Shown one piece after another: positions 34,959 to 42,419 of a stretch of 45,284 nt of DNA. Numbering within the stretch: the stretch's first letter is position 1; each line of letters starts with the position of its first letter. Under the pieces are notes generated by a model. The model made no database searches. It saw only the letters and a list, made by a program, of their open reading frames with translations, and was not told the DNA's origin. The translations under genes were made by a program, and so were the position numbers. The DNA is from an uncultured Lachnospiraceae bacterium (GTDB lineage: Bacteria > Bacillota > Clostridia > Lachnospirales > Lachnospiraceae), in the NCBI GenBank assembly GCA_910577115.1, contig CAJTMC010000031.1:1-45284 (forward strand), given 5' to 3'.

Positions 34959-35630
34959 GTGTTTGAATATATATTGTTTGATTTAGATGGGACATTGACC
35001 GATCCCAAGATCGGGATTACAAGCTCTGTGCAATATGCGCTCAAGGCTTTTGGGATTGAGGAACCGGATTTGGATCGTCTTGAACCGTTTATAGGACCGC
35101 CGCTTGCGGACAGTTTTATGGAATTTTACGGATTTACGGCGAAACAGGCAAAGGCTGCGATTGAAAAATATCGGGAACGGTTTGATCATCATGGCATTTA
35201 TGAGAATGAGATGTATGAGGGAATTGACAAGATGCTTTCAAATCTCAAAGAAAACAAGCGGACGCTTGCGATTGCTTCCAGTAAGCCGACGCCGCTTGTG
35301 ATACGTGTGCTGGATCATTTTGGGATTAAGGAATATTTTGATTATATTGTCGGAAGTGAGCTTGACGGCAGACGCGGCAAAAAGGAGGAGGTCGTTGAGG
35401 AGGCGCTTCGGCTTATGGTGCCTAAAACGCTTGGCGTGCAGGAGAGAAGAGCGCATATAGCGATGGTGGGAGACCGGAAATTTGATGTTGAGGGAGCAAA
35501 AGCATTTGGTCTGACTTCAGTGGGCGTTTCTTTTGGATATGCGCCCGCAGGGGAGCTTGAGGCAGCGGGGGCGGATTATATTGTCGATACGGTTTCGGAG
35601 CTGGAAGCAATTTTAATGAAGGGAGACTGA
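34959..35630 (+). CDS. HAD-superfamily hydrolase (phosphoglycolate phosphatase-like)
   Basis: 223 residues from a GTG with GGAGAGG eight nt upstream. Motif I LFDLDGTLTDP supplies the nucleophile and acid Asp; motif II is in AIASSKPT; motif III/IV is MVGDRKFDVEGAKAFG. The helical cap after motif I marks subfamily IA. Proteins of this type include PGP and nucleotide phosphatases, and the substrate is open. It follows addA by 15 bp in the same operon. Confidence 0.92.
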   Translation: MFEYILFDLDGTLTDPKIGITSSVQYALKAFGIEEPDLDRLEPFIGPPLADSFMEFYGFTAKQAKAAIEKYRERFDHHGIYENEMYEGIDKMLSNLKENKRTLAIASSKPTPLVIRVLDHFGIKEYFDYIVGSELDGRRGKKEEVVEEALRLMVPKTLGVQERRAHIAMVGDRKFDVEGAKAFGLTSVGVSFGYAPAGELEAAGADYIVDTVSELEAILMKGD

Positions 35631-35634
35631 AACG

Positions 35635-36426
35635 ATGGATCGGAAAAGGATTGTGCAGAAACGGACGACGTTGTTGCAGAAGCTTGCTTATATTTTAAGG
35701 CCGTTTGTGATTTATATGCTGGTAAAGACTGTCGCAATGCTGACACTTGCGATATTGGTGCCTTCACTTCCGATTTCGGGAGTTACTGTCTGGGTGGAAG
35801 AAAATTCTTATCTGCTGAGTGCTGTGGTGAATGCTGTGGCAAGTTTGGCGGGTGTGAGTTTTTTGCTGAATGATTTTTTGAAGGAAGCAGCTGTTTCGGG
35901 GGAGATTGATATTGATGCGGGAATGCTTCGGCAGCTTTTCGAGTTTTTCCGGAATAGCTTTTTCAGTGTGAAGGCACTTATGCTGTGTGCTGTGCTTGGG
36001 GTTGTGTCGGCGTTTACGTTGAATATCATAATTGAGCGGATATCAAATTTTATGACACGCGTGTCACAAATGCAGGGAACGTTTGGCTCGGAGAAGTATG
36101 AGACGGTGAAGCAAATTCAGTATTCTGTGCCGTTGGTTTTGGGGCTTATTTTATATGGGGTTGTTTCTCCTTTGGTGGAGGAGATTGTTTTTCGGGGGAT
36201 TATTTTTAATCGGATTAAGAAGTTTTACAGTGTAACGAAGGCGGTGATTTTTTCGGCGCTTTTGTTTGGTGCGTTTCATGGGAATCTGCCGCAGTTTGCT
36301 TATGGGACTTGTATGGGAGTGCTGATTGCGCTTTGCTATGAATGGACGGGGTGCTTTTACGCGCCGCTTTTGTTTCATGCGGCGGCGAATGTGGCGGTGT
36401 TTTTGGCAACGGGAGGTGCCGGATAA
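35635..36426 (+). CDS. CPBP-family intramembrane metalloprotease
   Basis: 263 residues with about eight membrane helices. The CPBP (CAAX-protease and bacteriocin-processing) motifs are present: EEIVFRGIIFNRI near residue 182, FGAFHGNLPQF, and the third motif region PLLFHAAANVAV. The Glu pair and His residues are the expected metal site. Members act in bacteriocin immunity, or on unknown membrane substrates. It starts 4 bp after the HAD gene and is the last intact gene of the core block. Confidence 0.9.
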   Translation: MDRKRIVQKRTTLLQKLAYILRPFVIYMLVKTVAMLTLAILVPSLPISGVTVWVEENSYLLSAVVNAVASLAGVSFLLNDFLKEAAVSGEIDIDAGMLRQLFEFFRNSFFSVKALMLCAVLGVVSAFTLNIIIERISNFMTRVSQMQGTFGSEKYETVKQIQYSVPLVLGLILYGVVSPLVEEIVFRGIIFNRIKKFYSVTKAVIFSALLFGAFHGNLPQFAYGTCMGVLIALCYEWTGCFYAPLLFHAAANVAVFLATGGAG

Positions 36427-36652
36427 AAAGTATTGATATCTTTAAGAAACACTACATTTTATTAAATACTCAGAAAGCTCAGGGATATAGAAACGCAGGA
36501 ATCAGTCAGGGAGCTGTTTGACAATGAAAAGACAGAAGAAATGCCGGAGTATATCCGGATATATGCCGACAGTGTGGATAGTCCGGATGAAAAAACTACT
36601 AAAAATAATACAACAATGTGTTTCATGATTGGGAGGTGATTTAAGGCCTGGT
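36427..36652 (+). other. Decayed intergenic DNA
   Basis: No complete gene is visible. One stop-bounded stretch (about 36468-36640) reads as protein-like sequence, including TEEMPEYIRIYADSVDSPD, but has no start codon and a stop directly upstream, so it is probably the end of a lost gene. No terminator is apparent after the CPBP gene. Confidence 0.4.
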
Positions 36653-36830
36653 ATGTCAGATATAGTAAGAGATTTCGTAGTTGATTTTTCAAGGCTGCAA
36701 GATTGGATGTTATCAGTCAAAAAAATGATATTGAAACATATGAATTGATGTATAGACGCTATATTGAATGAAAAGTTATATTTAAGCAGTAGGCGTAAAT
36801 CTTACAGAACTAGACAAGATCAAGGGGTAG
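36653..36830 (+). pseudogene. Small gene broken across three reading frames
   Basis: Three consecutive segments read as one protein only if frames are changed twice: MSDIVRDFVVDFSRLQDWML from the ATG at 36653, then NDIETYELMYRRYIE from 36724, then AVGVNLTELDKIKG from 36786 to the TAG at 36828. The pieces join without overlap and look like a short helical protein of about 60 residues. I do not know its function. GGGAGGTGAT lies 13 nt upstream. Confidence 0.5.
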
Positions 36831-36954
36831 AACTGAATAGCAGTAAATAATAAGGGTGAAAGGTCTGTCAAATGGCATCCTTTTATGGTATAGTAAGAAT
36901 TTATAAAGGATTAAATGTAGATTGAAAGTTTTGTTAGCTGAGCATAATATGAAT

Positions 36955-36974
36955 CAAAGAGTCCTCTTTGTTTT
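36955..36974 (+). terminator. Small terminator-like hairpin
   Basis: CAAAGAG-TC-CTCTTTG (36955-36970) followed by TTTT. It lies between the broken small gene and the Uma2 remnant. Confidence 0.4.
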
Positions 36975-37051
36975 GTACGCATGGATAAGTTATAAAATTT
37001 GACTTGCCATAGTATATAATATTTGATAATCTTATAAAAAGGCGTGACAAA

Positions 37052-37727
37052 ATGGATATAGCAAGGCAATTAGAATATCATACTATTGATGATATTTACA
37101 ACTTACCAGATGGACGAAGAGCAGGGCTGATTGATTGTGAATTATATATGCTGGCAACGCATGGTAGAATCCATCAAGAATTAGTATCAGATTTTACTTA
37201 TTTGATCAAAGATTATGTCAAAACTGCAAATGGTGATTGTAAAGTCTTTCCTTCACCATTTGCAGTTTTTTGAACGCCGATGATAAAATTTATCTTGAAC
37301 CTGATATTTCGGTCATTTGTGACAAAAACAAACTTACAGACGAGGGATGCAATGAGGCACCTGATTGGATAATTGAAATCGTTTCACCGTCTATCCGTCC
37401 GATAAATTATTTTTGAATGAAGATAATAGAAATTATGTTGACCCCGAAATTAGTATCATTTGTGATGCCAATAAGTTGAATGATAAAGGGTGCGTTGGTG
37501 CGCCTGATTGGATAATTGAAATCGTTTCACCTAGCAGTCGTAAGATGGATTATTATAAGAAATTATTCAAGTACCGCACAGCAGAAGTTAGAGAGTATTG
37601 GGTAGTTGATCCGGATAGGAAAATTGCTACGGTTTATGAATTTGAACATGATAATATGGAAGAATGTTCTTTTGATGAAGATCTGCCATTAGGAGTTTAT
37701 GAAAGATTCACTATAAGAGTACAATGA
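37052..37727 (+). pseudogene. Uma2-family (PD-(D/E)XK) nuclease, mosaic of two paralogues with frameshifts
   Basis: Uma2 (DUF820) proteins carry a restriction-endonuclease-like fold and are common near mobile DNA. Segment 1 (37052-37273) gives the N-terminus (YHTIDDIYNLPDGRRAGLID). Segment 2 (about 37270-37416, another frame) gives LNADDKIYLEPDISVICD through WIIEIVSPS. Segment 3 (37413-37727, a third frame) repeats that same part as LNEDNRNYVDPEISIICD through WIIEIVSPSSRK, then runs to a normal C-terminus. Both breaks are at T runs just before GAA. So the central domain is present twice, in differing versions, and no complete copy exists. Confidence 0.8.
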
Positions 37728-38056
37728 AAAAATTTATGGTTTATACTGGGTAAAAGTGATACTTATTGAGAGATATTGCTTTTTTTGCTGAAAAGTTATA
37801 TCTATATCACAATTTAACGCTTCATATGACATGTGTTCATTAATGGACTTCTCAATGTAGAGTCTAAACTGTGCAGTTATCAATATGTGTGGGAAAAGGT
37901 AAATCTTAGTGTGAAAAATTAAAGTCTACACAAAGGAGCAGGGGATAGAATTTTAAATTAAAATTCAGAAAAATGAAAAAAGTTTCAAAAACGCTTGAAA
38001 TGGCATTGGATTTGTGCTAAACTATATTAGTATTGTTAAGAAGTAGTGTCATATAA
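37728..38056 (+). other. Non-coding stretch before tRNA-Thr
   Basis: AT-rich sequence with no convincing reading frame on either strand. The only clear element is the tRNA promoter at 37995-38023. Confidence 0.5.
37995..38023 (+). promoter_or_regulatory. Promoter of tRNA-Thr
   Basis: TTGAAA (37995-38000), 17-bp spacer, TAAACT (38018-38023), about 33 nt before the mature tRNA. Confidence 0.6.
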
Positions 38057-38129
38057 GCTTCCATAGCGCAGTTGGTAGCGCAACTGATTCGTAATCAGTA
38101 GGTCGAGGGTTCGAGTCCCTTTGGAAGCT
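38057..38129 (+). tRNA. tRNA-Thr (CGT); probable integration site
   Basis: Acceptor GCTTCCA (38057-38063) pairs with TGGAAGC (38122-38128); discriminator T at 38129. The anticodon stem ACTGA/TCAGT encloses TTCGTAA, anticodon CGT at 38090-38092. The T arm is GAGGGTTCGAGTCCCTT. The tyrosine integrase gene ends 141 bp from the tRNA 3' end and points at it, the usual layout when the tRNA 3' end is the attachment site. Confidence 0.96.
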
Positions 38130-38135
38130 TTTAAG

Positions 38136-38182
38136 AAAAAACGCTGAAACCATTGAATTATCTAAGGTTTCAGCGTTTTTTT
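38136..38182 (+). terminator. Terminator of tRNA-Thr
   Basis: AACGCTGAAACC and GGTTTCAGCGTT pair (38140-38151 with 38166-38177) and are flanked by A and T tracts; the loop is 14 nt. Confidence 0.85.
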
Positions 38183-38219
38183 GTATTTGGTCAAAATAAG
38201 GCAATTTTGGGTAAAATCA

Positions 38220-38278
38220 CTATAGCATTTCTATAGCAAAAGACATTTCTATAGCAAAATTATAGCAGGATTATAGCG
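38220..38278. repeat. Phased TATAGC repeats: candidate integrase arm-type or attachment sites
   Basis: TATAGC occurs five times starting at 38221, 38232, 38250, 38261 and 38272, i.e. at intervals of 11, 18, 11 and 11 bp, all in the same direction. CATTTCTATAGCAAAA is repeated exactly at 38226-38241 and 38244-38259. The last copy overlaps the integrase stop codon. Confidence 0.65.
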
Positions 38279-39377
38279 AAATAGCATGGTCTAATTTCTC
38301 CTGAACAGCTTCCTTCTTATCATCTAAATGTGCATACACTTCCATAATCATTTTCATGTCAGCATGTCCCATGAGCTCCACTGCTTTTTTGTGGGTTATA
38401 CCGGAGTAGTAGAGCATTGTACAGTAATTATGTCGAAATATATGTGCGGTTAATCCTTGGATCGGTTCAGCGCCTATCAACTTTTCTTTTTCAGTAGTCA
38501 CAGCATCGTTCATTTTCTCTACAATATGTTTCCACATACGCCTGTATTGCGTCTCAGACATTGTGTCAGCGCTTTTTCCGGAAAAAAGGTAAAACGTATC
38601 AAGTGTCTTTAAATAATCGCGGAGAAACGGCGCAGCGCTTTGAGGAATAGGGATTGTACGATTGCCCGCATCGCTCTTAGCACCCTCTTTCACAATTGTT
38701 TTGTTCACATCAATTACCACTGACTTATTTACCGTAAGAATTTTATTCTTAAAGTCAATATCTGCTTTCGTCAGCGCAAGAGCTTCACCCTTTCGCAAGC
38801 CGAAAAAATAAATCAGTGTCACAAATGCTCGTTCTCGTGGAGTAAAATCAGCCTTTCTTATGGCTTCCTTTTCCAGTTCCGTTAATGCTCGTTTTTCTGC
38901 CTTATGCCGTTTGGGCAGTGTTGCTTTCTTAGCTACATTTTCATGCAATAATTTATCATCAATTGCGCTATTTAGGATTTGTGCAAGTGTTAACCGGATT
39001 ATTTCGCAAGTCCGCGGGTGTTCCTGATTATCATTAATTAACTTTTGCACATCGGAACGACGTATTTTGTCTAGTGGTAGATGTCCCAATTCAGGTTTTA
39101 TGTAGTTTAAGGCGTTTTTATACATTGCTTTGGTGTTAATTCCTACAGATGCTTTGTATGTTTTAATCCAGTTATCCGCATAATCCTTCAATAGCGTATC
39201 CGAACTTTTTATTAGTTCCCCTTGTTTTATTTTCATCTTGGCTTCAAAGATCTTTTCTTTCAGCTCCTTTTCTGTCTTGGCAGACAGGAAAACATTGTTT
39301 GGCCGTCCGTCTGATTTATATCCCATCATAATTGTAGTTGCATAGCGTCCATCAGGACGTTTCTTGTATTTTCCCAT
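38271..39377 (-). CDS. Tyrosine-recombinase integrase
   Basis: 368 residues, phage/ICE type. An N-terminal arm-binding domain (KYKKRPDGRYATTIMMGYK) precedes a SAM-like core-binding domain (about 62-155) and the catalytic domain. Active-site residues appear in order: Arg in FFGLRKGEALAL, Lys in the beta-hairpin region, HIFRHNYCT (HxxR), HAD in LMGHADMKM and the nucleophile Tyr in MEVYAHLDD. It should insert and excise the element at tRNA-Thr. GGAGGATG precedes the start. The ~210-nt leader carries hairpins (39412-39440, 39498-39533) behind a promoter at 39594-39622. Confidence 0.96.
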   Translation of the reverse strand: MGKYKKRPDGRYATTIMMGYKSDGRPNNVFLSAKTEKELKEKIFEAKMKIKQGELIKSSDTLLKDYADNWIKTYKASVGINTKAMYKNALNYIKPELGHLPLDKIRRSDVQKLINDNQEHPRTCEIIRLTLAQILNSAIDDKLLHENVAKKATLPKRHKAEKRALTELEKEAIRKADFTPRERAFVTLIYFFGLRKGEALALTKADIDFKNKILTVNKSVVIDVNKTIVKEGAKSDAGNRTIPIPQSAAPFLRDYLKTLDTFYLFSGKSADTMSETQYRRMWKHIVEKMNDAVTTEKEKLIGAEPIQGLTAHIFRHNYCTMLYYSGITHKKAVELMGHADMKMIMEVYAHLDDKKEAVQEKLDHAISL

Positions 39378-39411
39378 TGCATCATCCTCCTAAAAATGAG
39401 CATAAAAATAA

Positions 39412-39440
39412 CAGCCAGCGCATTTAACGCTTGCAGGCTG
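39412..39440 (-). terminator. Attenuator-like hairpin in the integrase leader
   Basis: Stem CAGCC/GGCTG with inner AGCG/CGCT. Read leftward it is followed by TTATTTTT, 35 nt before the integrase start. Confidence 0.45.
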
Positions 39441-39497
39441 CTCCCAAAAATGATACAATATTATTGCTTATAAAGTGTCTCATTTTAGGGATGCTAT

Positions 39498-39533
39498 AAA
39501 AATTGCTCGGTGTTTTTGCATCGGGCGATTTTT
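39498..39533. terminator. Strong hairpin with flanking A/T tracts
   Basis: Fifteen base pairs (three G-U) between 39498-39512 and 39519-39533, loop about 6 nt, with AAAAA on one side and TTTTTATTTT on the other. Usable in both directions. Confidence 0.6.
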
Positions 39534-39593
39534 ATTTTAATTGCGATGTCGCAATATATTTTCAAATTGCTTATGCAGATATCTTATGTTTGA

Positions 39594-39622
39594 ATGATAA
39601 CGCATGATTACTGATGCGTCAA
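39594..39622 (-). promoter_or_regulatory. Integrase promoter with operator in the spacer
   Basis: On the minus strand TTGACG (39622-39617), 17-bp spacer, TATCAT (39599-39594). The inverted repeat ACGCAT / ATGCGT (39600-39605, 39614-39619) fills the spacer, which suggests a repressor site. Confidence 0.55.
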
Positions 39623-39842
39623 TAATATTTTATCAGACAGAAAGCCATAAAATCTACCCTTATTCTTTCATATCTTTCCTTTTTTGCTTATTTTCAGAGA
39701 TGTTTACAATATTGCAACCATTATTTATTACATAGCGACAAAAATAATTTTTATCGTGACCTTATATGGTAAAATATTCCATTCCATGTTATGATTATAA
39801 AGTAAGTTTATTACAATAATTTCACGAAAGAAGGTATACACT

Positions 39843-40448
39843 ATGAGAAAAAAGATTTTAAGAACCACATTACTTGCTTTATTGTTCAGCTTATTGTTTT
39901 CAATCAATGTGTTTGCAGCAGGATTGACACAAGACGCTACAGGGATTCATTATCTCAATGATGACGGCACTTATGCAGTTTCTACATGGGTAGAAATATC
40001 AAATCTTTGGTTCTTCTTTGATGCAAATGGTGTATGTGTCAATCCAACAGGCGCGCTTGCACCAAACGATGCAGACGGATGCTATCAGGTTGTGACATCT
40101 TATACGCCGTTTGTGACAGAAGATACCGCACTGCTCAACCAGTGCCTGACAAATGGAACGGTAGTAAATTTGGAAGGGCAGTATTTTATCACTCCACAGG
40201 CAGCGACTGTAATGCGTAATGCAAACAGATCGACAGTAACAGACACAATTATAACACAAAGCGAGCAACTCGTAGAAGAAGAAACAGTTACTGAAGAACA
40301 ATCAGAGATTTATGTTTATATTACTGCTACAGGGAAAAAGTATCATGCAATTAACAATTGTGGAAATACCAATCCGAACAATACGCGCTACGTGACTTTA
40401 AGCTATGCACAACAACGTGGACTTGGTGCTTGCAGTAAATGCTATTAA
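39843..40448 (+). CDS. Secreted protein with C-terminal Cys-pair domain
   Basis: 201 residues. A clear signal peptide (RTTLLALLFSLLFSINVFAA) is followed by a domain resembling choline/cell-wall-binding repeats (GIHYLNDDGTYAVSTWVEI, WFFFDANGVCV). An acidic linker then leads to the last 45 residues, YVYITATGKKYH...CG...RYVTLSYAQQRGLGACSKCY. That C-terminal module, with TGxKYH, a first Cys and a final CxxC, is often attached to secreted Gram-positive nucleases and is probably a small metal or structural Cys/His site. Function unknown; likely a cargo (lysogenic conversion) gene. GAAAGAAGG lies before the ATG. Confidence 0.85.
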   Translation: MRKKILRTTLLALLFSLLFSINVFAAGLTQDATGIHYLNDDGTYAVSTWVEISNLWFFFDANGVCVNPTGALAPNDADGCYQVVTSYTPFVTEDTALLNQCLTNGTVVNLEGQYFITPQAATVMRNANRSTVTDTIITQSEQLVEEETVTEEQSEIYVYITATGKKYHAINNCGNTNPNNTRYVTLSYAQQRGLGACSKCY

Positions 40449-40469
40449 TTACAATTATGTTTCCATATG

Positions 40470-40544
40470 CACAGAAAACCCCAGTGTTACCGCACTGGGG
40501 TTTTTGTCAGCCGTCCTGCATGGACTGCTTACTGCTTTTTGCCT
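40470..40544 (-). ncRNA. Orphan antitoxin-like small RNA
   Basis: A consensus leftward promoter (40551-40579) nearly identical to the type I antitoxin promoter at 42517-42545 is followed ~45 nt later by the terminator 40475-40505. This predicts a ~72-nt RNA with the same GGCAAAAAG 5' region as the antitoxin at 42510. No partner toxin gene lies opposite. Confidence 0.5.
40475..40505. terminator. Bidirectional terminator after the secreted-protein gene
   Basis: Perfect 11-bp stem AAACCCCAGTG / CACTGGGGTTT (40476-40486, 40493-40503) with a T run on the plus strand. It also ends the leftward RNA from 40544. Confidence 0.9.
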
Positions 40545-40587
40545 ACTGGCATTATAGCATATGTAAATTGATGATTCAATATGCAAA
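40535..40587. repeat. 53-bp repeat, copy 1 (antisense promoter module)
   Basis: Matches 42501-42553 with five differences in 53 bp. It contains TTGAAT (40579-40574), 17 bp, TATAAT (40556-40551) on the minus strand. Confidence 0.85.
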
Positions 40588-40621
40588 TTGAAATTTCATT
40601 TGCGTTGTTTGGGTAGGCTTA

Positions 40622-41744
40622 TTAGGAATGGGTTCTTTTATAAGCTAACTTGTCAAATAAATATCCAGTGGCAAGACAATCAGATAATGCCCTGTGAGCA
40701 CTTGAATTGTCTCTAATATTGTAATACTTAGATAAAGTTACCAGTTTGTAATTTGGCATATCCTTCAATGTCTTTTTTGCTATATCTAATGTATCAAAGT
40801 ATTTTCGCTTTTGAGAGAAAGTGTCTAGTCCATTTTTATATAAAAATTCCATATCAAATGATAAATTATGCCCAACAATATTATAACTTCCTATGAAATC
40901 GTTTAGGCTATCTAGTATTTCATAAAAAGCAGGACTGTCAGAAACCATTTCATTAGAGATTCCGGTTATTCTTATAATCTCTTGTGAAATTTCTTTTTTA
41001 GGCTTAACCAATGTTTCAAACTTTGTGATTGGTGTCCAGTTGTCAAATAATATAGCAGCAACTTCTATAATCTCATCCCTTCCGGCAGATAATCCAGTGG
41101 TTTCAGTGTCTATAACAATAAAAGTGCCTAATTTTTCATAATTTGATTTAATTGAAATAGTTGAAAATTTCAATTCGGGCATATCACATAAATTAAGTTT
41201 TTTATGTTTTTCGGTAGATGTAGAAATAGTATAAGTACCTAAGGAAAGTAATGTATTTTGGAACTTCAAATTGTTTTCAATGGTTTCTATACGAGTGTTC
41301 CATTCTTTTTTTATGTCTTGAACAGATTTCCTTAATTTAATGAAAATCTGTTGAATGTTATCGGTTTTATATATAAATATCGAAAATGCCTCAAGGTATC
41401 CTAGACCTAAATGTTCGTCCATAGTATTTTTGTACTTGATTTTTGAAGATATGATTTCAGCTATATCGGGATAGTTTGCATAGGTTGTTAATGCGCTTTC
41501 TAGTTCGTTACATAAATTTAGTTTTTCCTTTATAGCGGAGATATCTTTTTCAATGTACATATCATCCCGAATATCATGAAACAATAGTTCAAGCTTGTTG
41601 AAATACTCTTTTGCACGATTGTATTGCAATTGTTTTTTTTTCTTCTTCAGCTTTTTCGTGTTCTAAGGAACACGATATACACATTCCCATAGAATTTATT
41701 TTCAAGAATAATCCTTTTTTACCGCAAATAGTACATATCCCCAT
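40622..41744 (-). CDS. DEDDh exonuclease (DNA polymerase III epsilon-like) with zinc-finger N-terminus; frameshifted at an A9 tract
   Basis: The C-terminal half (from about FIVIDTETTGLSAGRDEIIEVAA) is a DEDDh 3'-5' exonuclease: DTET, the Asp in GHNLSFDMEFLY, and HRALSDCLATG. A coiled region precedes it. The long frame opens only at a TTG (41629) with no ribosome site. Upstream, ATG 41744 has GAGG nine nt before it and encodes MGICTICGKKGLF...GMCISC, a four-Cys zinc finger, followed by HEKAEEEKK, which reaches the nine-A run (complement of 41633-41641). Removing one A joins both frames into a 373-residue protein. So the full gene is 40622-41744, either slipped, phase-variable or broken. Confidence 0.8.
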
Positions 41745-42094
41745 AATTGTTTACCTCACTTTTCATGCCGAAAATATTAAAAAAATAGGTAGCATATTTT
41801 TTTAACAAACAAACCTCCATAGTCGAAAAAATAAAAATGTTATATTTAATAATCTTACCACATATTTGCAAAAAATGAAATTTTAATTTGAAAAGTGAAA
41901 AATATACGAAAAATATAGTGTTTATGTAAACCGCAGTATGCAGTAAACTATGAAAACATGACGGTTATATTTTTGTGCTTGTCGCTGAAATTTGTGCCGG
42001 AAATAAGATATGAAAAAACGAGGGTGGATTTTATACCTTTGATTGTGATAGCATTTTCTTGTAACGATAAAAGCGTACAAAAGGAGCATTGAAC
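41745..42094. other. AT-rich intergenic region with a perfect AT inverted repeat
   Basis: TTAAAAAAATA (41777-41787) and TATTTTTTTAA (41795-41805) are perfect complements around a 7-nt loop, 33 bp upstream of the exonuclease start; it could be an operator or terminator. A 44-codon plus-strand frame (41958-42092) has no ribosome site and is not called. Confidence 0.5.
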
Positions 42095-42202
42095 ATGAAA
42101 GAGGAAATTATCAAAATGGTTAATCAGATTAAGGATAGTCATAGTATAAAAATGATATATGGATTCGTAAAAGTTTTAAAGCAAAAAGAGAACGGGAAAT
42201 AA
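42095..42202 (+). CDS. Small phage-type protein (35 aa)
   Basis: Begins MKEEIIKMVNQIKDSHSIKM and continues as IYGFVKVLKQKENGK. AAAGGAG is 8 nt before the ATG. Short proteins of this design (an amphipathic helix, then an IYxF segment) are common near repressors in Firmicute prophages. Function unknown. It lies just upstream of the type I toxin locus. Confidence 0.65.
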   Translation: MKEEIIKMVNQIKDSHSIKMIYGFVKVLKQKENGK

Positions 42203-42225
42203 ATATTTATCTTATACGGAATTGC

Positions 42226-42254
42226 TTGTAATAATTTAGCGGATTTGGTAGAAT
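42226..42254 (+). promoter_or_regulatory. Toxin mRNA promoter
   Basis: TTGTAA (42226-42231), 17-bp spacer, TAGAAT (42249-42254). Transcription should begin near 42261, so the mRNA would start with GTTACCG. Confidence 0.55.
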
Positions 42255-42300
42255 AAATCCGTTACCGCCTCTATACTGGTGACAGGAAGGGGGTGTTTCA

Positions 42301-42387
42301 GTGTACTCAACATTATCATTTGTTATCGCTGTCGCGGCTGGCGTGGTTTGCCACTACGTCATCAAGTGGTTAGACAGCGACCTGTAA
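42301..42387 (+). CDS. Type I toxin peptide (Fst/Ldr-like), 28 aa
   Basis: Starts at GTG with GGAAGGGGG seven nt upstream. The peptide has a hydrophobic core, STLSFVIAVAAGVVCHYVI, then KWLD and a short charged end, the layout of Fst-type membrane toxins. The 5' UTR has a stem GTTACC/GGTGAC (42261-42266, 42278-42283), and GTTACCG can instead pair with CGGTAAC just after the stop (42389-42395), as in type I toxin mRNAs that fold 5' to 3'. The stop is followed by a shared terminator. Identity rests on architecture and peptide pattern, not a search. Confidence 0.7.
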   Translation: MYSTLSFVIAVAAGVVCHYVIKWLDSDL

Positions 42388-42419
42388 TCGGTAACTAGCC
42401 CAAACGGTTGACTTCTCCG

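Larger units (their letters stand above)
39378..39842. promoter_or_regulatory. Structured intergenic control region between integrase and cargo gene
   Basis: No protein gene of note. It holds the integrase promoter, two leader hairpins, the palindrome ATTGCGA-TG-TCGCAAT (39540-39555) and the upstream region of the secreted-protein gene. A 19-codon frame on the minus strand (39483-39424) ends inside the first hairpin but has no ribosome site. Confidence 0.5.

Noticed and set aside
36427..36640. Insertion-sequence remnant
   Set aside because: No terminal inverted repeats, target duplication or transposase motifs could be recognised.
38220..38278. CRISPR-like repeats
   Set aside because: The repeat unit is only 6-8 bp at 11-18 bp spacing, without spacers of CRISPR size and without cas genes.
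41958..42092. 44-codon plus-strand frame (MTVIFLCLSLKF...)
   Set aside because: No ribosome site or promoter, and a long frame on the opposite strand shows this AT-rich stretch is open by chance.
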